Shown one piece after another: positions 13,938 to 19,189 of a DNA stretch of 19,189 nt (within the stretch, counting starts at the first letter, position 1; the number at the start of each line of letters is the position of its first letter). Both the position numbers and the translations under genes were made by a program. The notes under the pieces were generated by a model. That model did no database searches and was not told the origin of the DNA. It was given only the letters and a program-made list of their open reading frames with translations. Where the stretch lies: contig JAWXUH010000011.1 in assembly GCA_044432745.1 (NCBI GenBank), positions 1-19,189 of the forward strand, written 5' to 3'. This stretch comes from CAKOSP01 sp044432745 (GTDB lineage Bacteria; Bacillota_I; Bacilli_A; RF39; UBA660).

Positions 13938-15009
13938 GTTTCATAAAATTAAATTTAGTTTTTAAAATACCTTTAAGTATAAGAACTGCAAATATTATAG
14001 AAGAAACAATAGTTAATAAACTAGGATCACTATGACCTGAAACATTTTGTGCTAGTTCAATGTGAAGTAAATCATTATTAATTATTAAATCTAATATGCT
14101 TCCAAAGAATAGAGAACATATAATAATAGATACAAGATATAAAGAAGTAACTTTTTTTCCTAAACTTTTGTTAAGTACTATAATAGAAGCTATGTTAGTA
14201 ACAGGTCCTGCAAATAAGAAAGCAAATCCGGCTCCATAAGATAATCCTTTAGAAATAAGAGACATAACTATAGGAATTGAAGAAGCTGAGCATATATACA
14301 TAGGAAGACCAATAAGAATCATACATATCATAGCAAATATTCCACTATTTAAACCATATGTCATAAAAAAATCAGTAGGTATAAAAGTTGTTATTAAAGT
14401 AGCGATAAACATTCCTAGAAGAAAATGTAATGATATTTCGTCTAAAAAATCTCCAAAAGCATATTTAAATACTTGAATAATTTTTTTATCTTCTTTAGTA
14501 TTTTTCTTTTTAGAACAACAAGATTCTTCTTTAGGTAATTCTTCTTTTGAGTAGCAACAACACTTAGGTTTGTCATCTTCTGATATTACAGAATCATTCT
14601 TCGCAAATATATTAACAATTGTTCCAGTAATAATACCTGAAAAGAATGCAGCAATAGGTCTAAATATAGCCATTACTGGACCCATAAGAGAGTAAGTTGC
14701 AAATATACTATCTACACCAGTTTGTGGAGTAGAAGTTAAAAAAGAAGCAACAGCACCATTAGATGCACCACTTTTTTTAAGTTCTATAGCAGTTGGAACA
14801 ACACCGCAAGAGCAAAGTGGTAGTGGAACTCCTACTATAGATGCATTAACTATAGAAGAAAATTTCTTTTTACCCAAATGTTTTAAAATAGCATCCTTAT
14901 TAATGAAAACATGTAAAAAACCGACACACAAAAGACCAAATAAAATAAAGAAAGACATGTCCATGAACATGCAAAAAAAATGATGAATGAAATTAGAAAT
15001 AAATTCCAT
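13921..15009 (-). CDS. SO_0444/YraQ family permease (probable Cu/Zn or metalloid efflux)
   Basis: 362 aa polytopic membrane protein of the PF03773 permease family. The two conserved halves are plain. G60-V-P-L-P-L-C66-S-C68-G-V-V-P, the SGASNGAVASFL/STPQTGVDS stretch and GPVMAIFRPIAAFFSG lie in the first half. GLPMYIC240-SASSIPI and FAGPVTNIASI lie in the second. The central cytoplasmic loop (about 138-178) carries C150-C151-C152 and C164-C165, a likely metal-binding segment of SO_0444-type transporters. It probably exports soft metals or metalloids across the membrane; which ion cannot be read from sequence. SD AGGAGGT is perfect, 6 bases from ATG. No ArsR or MerR regulator gene lies beside it, which is uncommon for metal efflux. 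Confidence 0.92.
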   Translation of the reverse strand: MEFISNFIHHFFCMFMDMSFFILFGLLCVGFLHVFINKDAILKHLGKKKFSSIVNASIVGVPLPLCSCGVVPTAIELKKSGASNGAVASFLTSTPQTGVDSIFATYSLMGPVMAIFRPIAAFFSGIITGTIVNIFAKNDSVISEDDKPKCCCYSKEELPKEESCCSKKKNTKEDKKIIQVFKYAFGDFLDEISLHFLLGMFIATLITTFIPTDFFMTYGLNSGIFAMICMILIGLPMYICSASSIPIVMSLISKGLSYGAGFAFLFAGPVTNIASIIVLNKSLGKKVTSLYLVSIIICSLFFGSILDLIINNDLLHIELAQNVSGHSDPSLLTIVSSIIFAVLILKGILKTKFNFMKQKSEI

Positions 15010-15044
15010 AGTATTACCTCCTTATAAAATAATATTTTAAATAA

Positions 15045-15053
15045 ATTATATCA
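15045..15053 (-). promoter_or_regulatory. Extended -10 promoter of the permease gene
   Basis: The minus strand reads TGATATAAT about 40 bases before the ATG. No clear terminator separates it from the amidoligase gene upstream, so some read-through is possible. Confidence 0.6.
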
Positions 15054-15081
15054 CATAGTTAATATGTACGTAAAATATAAA

Positions 15082-15975
15082 TTATTTTAAATATTGTCTG
15101 ATATATTTTTCTTCTTGTTTAGAATCTAAATTCATAAAATTTAATAACTCTTCAAAAAGGGGTAAGTCTTCGTTTTTATAAATACTAAAAAAAGTTTCAA
15201 AAGATTTATATTCTAATATTTTATGAGATAAGTGGTTAACATAGTCCTTGTCATAATCATTAATTAATATTTCAAATAGATCTTTAAAAAAGGATGTTAT
15301 AGTTTTAACTTCTTCATATTCTAAAGTAGAATCTGGGCATCTAATTTCTATAGTATCTTTTGGATGAGGTTGTTCTATTAATATATTAACAAAGTTTAGG
15401 CCATAATTTTTTTTAAATATAATTTCGTTTAAAGTGTAATGTAAAGATAAATCTTCAATTGGTACCTGGTTATTTCTACAGTATGAAATAAAATCTAAAT
15501 AGTCTTCTTGATATAGACCAAGAGGTTTAGCATGTTCTTCTAAAATTTTTCTTCCTTTTTGAAACTGATTAAAACCAAATTTGTAAATAACAGTTTCAAA
15601 AGCAATCCACAATTCGTAAAAATCAATATAATTATAAGAGTCAATTACTTGTGGAGCGTTAAAATGAATATGTAGACCAGTAGAATTATTTACGTATGCT
15701 TGTTTTTCTTTAAGAAGTTCTAGAACTGTCTTGATTTCTTTAAAGTCTTCTAAATTATCAAAATTAAGTATAGGTGAAACAACTTCGCCACCTAAATAAA
15801 TATCTTTAGCAAAATCATTAACTGTACAAGTACAATCACTAATAACATTCCAGTGTCTATTATGTTTAAACATATTAATTCTGATATCAACCAAATTTTT
15901 AATTTCAGTTAATTGTGCTTCCGAAAATTCAAATTCAACACCAAATAACAAATTTTTAATTTTATTCTTATTCAT
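15082..15975 (-). CDS. Amidoligase family enzyme (COOH-NH2 ligase fold)
   Basis: 297 aa from the ATG at 15973-15975, preceded by AAGGGG at 5 bases. The open frame extends 30 codons further, but that would start upstream of the promoter. Amidoligase (PF12224-like, glutamine synthetase/GCS fold) motifs: F11-G-V-E-F-E-F17, G62-G-E-V-V-S-P68, T99-G-L-H-I-H-F-N106 and E210-I-R-C-P-D-S-T-L-E219. The Glu and His residues bind Mg-ATP and the Arg helps phosphate transfer. These enzymes join a carboxylate to an amine, usually in peptide or cell-wall tagging. They are often next to a glutamine amidotransferase or a peptidase gene; here none is adjacent. It is cytoplasmic with an unknown substrate. Confidence 0.87.
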   Translation of the reverse strand: MNKNKIKNLLFGVEFEFSEAQLTEIKNLVDIRINMFKHNRHWNVISDCTCTVNDFAKDIYLGGEVVSPILNFDNLEDFKEIKTVLELLKEKQAYVNNSTGLHIHFNAPQVIDSYNYIDFYELWIAFETVIYKFGFNQFQKGRKILEEHAKPLGLYQEDYLDFISYCRNNQVPIEDLSLHYTLNEIIFKKNYGLNFVNILIEQPHPKDTIEIRCPDSTLEYEEVKTITSFFKDLFEILINDYDKDYVNHLSHKILEYKSFETFFSIYKNEDLPLFEELLNFMNLDSKQEEKYIRQYLK

Positions 15976-16006
15976 ATTAACCCCTTTTTTATTTGAAATT
16001 CGGTTT

Positions 16007-16035
16007 ATAATAGCACTGTTTTTATATAAAGTAAA
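16007..16035 (-). promoter_or_regulatory. Promoter of the amidoligase gene
   Basis: On the minus strand TTTACT (16030-16035) is followed by 17 bases and TATTAT (16007-16012), preceded by TGC to form an extended -10. It supports the ATG at 15975 as start. Confidence 0.6.
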
Positions 16036-16069
16036 GAAAAGTAAAGGAAAAAAAAGGAAAGACAAAAAC

Positions 16070-16097
16070 TTGAAAAAATAAAAAAAGATGGTATAAT
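16070..16097 (+). promoter_or_regulatory. Promoter of the large surface protein gene
   Basis: TTGAAA (16070-16075), a 16-base spacer and TATAAT (16092-16097) with TGG just before, so both a decent -35 and an extended -10. Upstream lies a purine-only-like A/G tract (about 16031-16065). Confidence 0.7.
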
Positions 16098-16129
16098 ATT
16101 AGGCAGTAAAAGCAGGGAAGTGATTTATT

Positions 16130-19063
16130 GTGAAAAAAAGAAAATATTATGTTTTAACAATTATTTTGATGGTACTAATAGTAAATATTTCATTTAGTTA
16201 TGGAAATAATCTTTATCATGATGGTGGAGAGTTTGTTGAATATTTATCAGATGTAAAATCAAGAACTACAGGATGGTATACATCAACAGGATCTATATAT
16301 TTAGATGAAGATGCATATGGTGACAAAATTACAATGTTATCAAATGGAGAAGAAGTAGAATATGAAAAAGGAATGTGGCTTCATGGTGATGCATTGCTTA
16401 CATATACTAATGTACAAGATTATGGTTATGAAACTTTTGAAGCTTATATTGGTGTAAATAAAAGTGCATGGGATTTAAGTAGTCAAAATACCAGTTTTGT
16501 TTATGAATTTATAATAGACGGAGAAACTGTATATACAAGTGGAATATTTAATAATAAAACAGAGCAAGAATTTGTATCAATTGATATAAGTGAAGCAAAA
16601 GTATTTCAAATAAAGGTAGATTCATTAGGTAGTGTTGGTAGTGAGCATGCCGTTATGGGAGATGCAGTATTTATTAGAGGAAATGCAACTCCATATTTAT
16701 ATGTATTTGATTTAGAATTTAATCAAAGTGATCAAGTAACAGAATCTAATATTTTAGATTATGCTATAGCTAAAGATTATAAAGATAATGATATAAGTGA
16801 TAAAATAACATATAAAACTAATTATTATGAAGGTGGAGTAGGTGAATTTGACTTAACTTACACAGTTACATGTGATGAGGGTTATACTACAAGTAGAACA
16901 GTAAAAATCATAGTAACAGATGAAGATTATTCAGAGGATTTAACACTACAAAGAATGAGAGAACCTTGGGCTGATTATATGTATCATCCAAGACAAACGA
17001 TGGATAGTCAAAATCAAATAGCATTTGATTACATATTAGAGTCAGTGCTTGATTTTGATACAGAAGATGGTATATTTGTTACGAATAAAGCTAATGATGC
17101 TTATAAATTTACAATAAGTCTTTTAGATAATGGAATATATGTAAATTCATATTATATAAAAAACATGACATCTATTTTATATGATTCAGAACCTAGAGTT
17201 TGGTTAATAAGAAAATGGACACAAGAGTATACAACTAAAAATGGTTTAGTTGATACTATAACATTTTATATGACAGCAAATTATTTAAATGAGGAAGATG
17301 AATATAATAAGACAAATCAACTTATTTTAGATAATGCTAATAGATTTTTAGAAGAAGCAAAAGATGATATGACATATCAACAAAAATTTTATTATACAGT
17401 TAATGCATATGCTAAATGGATAGTATATAGTGATGGTGGTGAATTAATTCACTCTATGGCATACGGATATGGTAAATGTGGTGGTAATGCAATGGGTGTA
17501 GTACATCTTGCGCATAGACTTAACATAAAGAGTAATTATGGTGATGGTAACGTAGGAACATCAGGATTTCATGGATGGAGTTATCAAAAAATGCCAGATG
17601 AAGATGGATGGTATTTTACAGATACACTATGGGGACGAATGTTAAATACACCTAATGATAGTACATATGCACCTTATTATGGTTCTGGAATATACGCATG
17701 GTTTGATGAAAACGAAACTACATACAGTGCAGATAAGAAAAAATACACATATCCATCGGTATGGATGTCGTTAAAATCGGAAGTTATTCATTTAGTAAAA
17801 GGTGAAGAATACGATTTCTTAAGTAATGTAAGTACGATTGATTCTATATATGATGATAATGTCAAATTGTCAGATATAGAAATTTCTATACGATATAAAG
17901 ATGATAGTGATTCGCCTTATTTATCGATAGGAAATTGTATAGATGATATATTAAAAGCTGGAGATAATTTACTAAGAGGTGAATATATAGTTACTTACAC
18001 AGTAGATTACAATGGGTTTTATGTAGAAAAAGAAGCAACTTTAATAGTAACAGATATAGAAGTAGAAGACTATGAATATGTAAGTTTAACTGGTAAATAT
18101 ATGGCATCAGAAGGTGTATATGATGGTACTGGTGAAGTTTATGGAGAAGGTTATTCTTTAAACAATAGTACATACGTAACAATTGATGTTGAAGGAAAAG
18201 ATTATCAAACATTAGATTTTTTATATAGTGGAAAAGCATATGTAAGAACTGATAGTTATGCAATTAGTTATGCAAAAATGTATTTACAAGTATATTTTGA
18301 TGGAGAGTTAGCATATACATCATCAACAAAAACAGCTTTCTCAAGTTATGATTGGCCAACTTTAATAATACCTGAGGGAACAAAAGAAATAAAATTTGCA
18401 AATGTTGCTTTAGGTCAAGCTTCTCACGGTGCTGTAATTAATATAAATTTTGGGTATTCTGAAGATTTAACTAACGAGTATCCTGAAGCAAACAATTTAG
18501 AATGGGTTGTAACAAAAGAACCAACAACAACTACTGAAGGTGAGAAACAGTTGGTAGGTGATTGTGGATGTATTGTAGATGTAGATGTTATTGATAAGTT
18601 AGAAGAAGAGGAAGAAGATACAAATACTGAGTCGGATGACGATGAAAACAATGAATCAGATACAGAAGAAGATAAAGAAACAGATACAAATACTGATAAT
18701 AATTCTGGATCAAGTAATAATAATTCAAGTTCAGGCAATTCAAGTAATTCTGGAAATTCAAGTAATTCTGGGAATTCAAATGTAGGAAGTAACAATGGTA
18801 ATGTAAATACAGATACAGATACTGAGAACAACGAAGAATTAGAAGATGAAGAAGAATTAGAAGATGATTTAGAAACAGAGTTAGAGGAAGAATTAGAAAC
18901 TGAAGAAGAATTAGAACAAGAAGAACAAACAGAGCAAGATATAATTGAAACAGAAGATGAAATAAAAGATGTTAAAAATTTCTTTAATATAATTCCATAT
19001 ATAATAGCTGCTATGATAGTAACAATTATTGTATATACAAAAACAAGAAAAAAGCATAATTAA
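16130..19063 (+). CDS. Large surface protein: NPCBM, Ig-like, transglutaminase and acidic/Ser-Asn tail, TM anchor
   Basis: 977 aa with a GTG start supported by GGAAGTGAT (16116-16124). The signal peptide is about 1-25. Residues 35-185 match an NPCBM carbohydrate-binding module (KGMWLHGDALLTY, FEAYIGVN, FIIDGETVYTSG). A beta-sandwich follows (188-264, ending VKIIVTDED). A transglutaminase-like core spans about 415-510 with C450 (GKCGGNA), H481 (GFHGW) and D498 (YFTDTLWG). Further beta domains cover 550-642, and 646-778 looks like a second, divergent carbohydrate-binding sandwich. A W..TKEPTTTTEG...CGC motif (791-814) precedes a linker of acidic and Ser/Asn repeats (825-945). The protein ends in one TM helix (about 952-970) and KTRKKHN. 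There is no LPXTG, so it is membrane- rather than sortase-anchored. Role is inferred as glycan binding plus protein modification at the surface. Confidence 0.85.
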   Translation: MKKRKYYVLTIILMVLIVNISFSYGNNLYHDGGEFVEYLSDVKSRTTGWYTSTGSIYLDEDAYGDKITMLSNGEEVEYEKGMWLHGDALLTYTNVQDYGYETFEAYIGVNKSAWDLSSQNTSFVYEFIIDGETVYTSGIFNNKTEQEFVSIDISEAKVFQIKVDSLGSVGSEHAVMGDAVFIRGNATPYLYVFDLEFNQSDQVTESNILDYAIAKDYKDNDISDKITYKTNYYEGGVGEFDLTYTVTCDEGYTTSRTVKIIVTDEDYSEDLTLQRMREPWADYMYHPRQTMDSQNQIAFDYILESVLDFDTEDGIFVTNKANDAYKFTISLLDNGIYVNSYYIKNMTSILYDSEPRVWLIRKWTQEYTTKNGLVDTITFYMTANYLNEEDEYNKTNQLILDNANRFLEEAKDDMTYQQKFYYTVNAYAKWIVYSDGGELIHSMAYGYGKCGGNAMGVVHLAHRLNIKSNYGDGNVGTSGFHGWSYQKMPDEDGWYFTDTLWGRMLNTPNDSTYAPYYGSGIYAWFDENETTYSADKKKYTYPSVWMSLKSEVIHLVKGEEYDFLSNVSTIDSIYDDNVKLSDIEISIRYKDDSDSPYLSIGNCIDDILKAGDNLLRGEYIVTYTVDYNGFYVEKEATLIVTDIEVEDYEYVSLTGKYMASEGVYDGTGEVYGEGYSLNNSTYVTIDVEGKDYQTLDFLYSGKAYVRTDSYAISYAKMYLQVYFDGELAYTSSTKTAFSSYDWPTLIIPEGTKEIKFANVALGQASHGAVININFGYSEDLTNEYPEANNLEWVVTKEPTTTTEGEKQLVGDCGCIVDVDVIDKLEEEEEDTNTESDDDENNESDTEEDKETDTNTDNNSGSSNNNSSSGNSSNSGNSSNSGNSNVGSNNGNVNTDTDTENNEELEDEEELEDDLETELEEELETEEELEQEEQTEQDIIETEDEIKDVKNFFNIIPYIIAAMIVTIIVYTKTRKKHN
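18734..18787 (+). repeat. 18-base tandem repeat in the Ser/Asn linker
   Basis: Two near-identical 18-base units (18734-18751 and 18752-18769, one base different) and a partial third encode GNSSNS repeats. Such exact repeats can change number by slippage, altering linker length in frame. Confidence 0.8.
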
Positions 19064-19072
19064 TATGCTTTT
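19050..19072 (+). terminator. Terminator of the surface protein gene
   Basis: AAAAGCAT (19050-19057) pairs with ATGCTTTT (19065-19072) over a 7-base loop holding the stop codon. The T-tract is short. Confidence 0.65.
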
Positions 19073-19119
19073 CCTAAATTGAAATGTCAACCGCACCACT
19101 TAGTATAAGTATATTAAAA

Positions 19120-19156
19120 ATTTCAAAAAAGTCAAATTAATTAACTTTTTTGAAAT
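19120..19156 (-). terminator. Long perfect inverted repeat, probable terminator
   Basis: ATTTCAAAAAAGT (19120-19132) and ACTTTTTTGAAAT (19144-19156) form a perfect 13-base stem with an 11-base loop. On the minus strand it is followed by TTTTAATA. It probably ends a gene coming in from the right edge. Confidence 0.55.
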
Positions 19157-19162
19157 ATAAAT

Positions 19163-19189
19163 TTATAATAATAAGAATGCGAACATTAC
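19163..19189 (-). CDS. Possible C-terminal end of an unidentified protein (partial)
   Basis: One minus-strand frame is open from the right edge to TAA at 19163-19165, giving eight hydrophobic residues (VMFAFLLL). The hairpin at 19120-19156 just after it is the only supporting evidence; eight open codons could easily be chance. Confidence 0.25.
   Translation of the reverse strand, partial: VMFAFLLL

Noticed and set aside
16031..16065. A/G-only tract upstream of the surface protein as a triplex or special regulatory element
   Set aside because: It contains interruptions and lies in a normal A-rich UP-element position between two divergent promoters; nothing more can be claimed.
18424..18831. 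Long Ser/Leu/Pro-rich open frame on the minus strand
   Set aside because: It is the complement of the acidic and Ser/Asn repeat region of the surface protein; repeats keep the frame open. No start signals.
1..19189. Mycoplasma-type genetic code (TGA = Trp), suggested by low GC and VirB2/Mbov_0395-like protein
   Set aside because: TGA ends the genes at 6684 and 8495 at natural domain ends, and Trp is written TGG throughout.

Overview
The window is very A+T-rich, densely coded bacterial DNA. Two things argue for a standard-code anaerobic Firmicute (gut Bacilli or Clostridia, possibly one of the uncultured RF39/CAG-type groups) rather than a Mycoplasma. TGA ends two clear genes (at 6684 and 8495) while Trp is encoded by TGG. 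There is also a desulfoferrodoxin-type superoxide reductase, typical of anaerobes, together with Gram-positive Shine-Dalgarno sites (up to AGGAGGT) and a surface protein with a carbohydrate-binding module. The taxonomic guess is inference only. No gap between genes exceeds 300 bases, and I saw no tRNA, rRNA, CRISPR array or transposase.

Layout from left to right. The tail of an unknown gene (2-103) converges on a hypothetical gene (146-733). A beta-lactamase-fold serine hydrolase (859-1824) converges on a tail-anchored HExxH metalloprotease (1883-2980). The superoxide reductase (3154-3537) follows, converging on a coiled-coil protein with an unrecognised C-terminal domain (3600-4346). Next is a divergent pair: a tiny Cys-rich membrane protein (4422-4655) and a VirB2/TrbC-like two-helix membrane protein with an acidic tail (4793-5275). 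Two overlapping DUF262 genes, the second ending in a DUF1524 HNH nuclease, form a GmrSD-like restriction module (5380-8495). A membrane-anchored unknown (8545-9513) separates it from a stand-alone PD-(D/E)XK-like nuclease (9646-10533). Then comes a minus-strand operon of an LRR-transglutaminase protein followed by an NlpC/P60-like peptidase, neither with a signal peptide (10606-12586). The right end holds a multi-TM protein (12703-13209), a DUF84 NTP phosphatase (13330-13905), an SO_0444-type metal permease (13921-15009), an amidoligase (15082-15975) and a large cell-surface NPCBM/transglutaminase protein (16130-19063). A possible gene end enters on the minus strand at the right edge.

The genes are mostly single transcription units, each with its own promoter and a terminator shared with its convergent neighbour. 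Only two operons are clear: the DUF262 pair and the LRR-transglutaminase/NlpC pair. Thirteen of the sixteen transcription units that begin in the window have a TGn-extended -10 element, usually with a poor -35. Recurring themes are DNA-targeting nucleases (5380-8495 and 9646-10533, a probable small defence region), protein- or peptide-modifying enzymes (serine hydrolase, zincin, two transglutaminase folds, NlpC/P60, amidoligase), and surface proteins with acidic or Cys-rich outer parts. The most system-like candidates are the two-gene DUF262/DUF1524 module and the unsignalled LRR-transglutaminase + NlpC/P60 operon.
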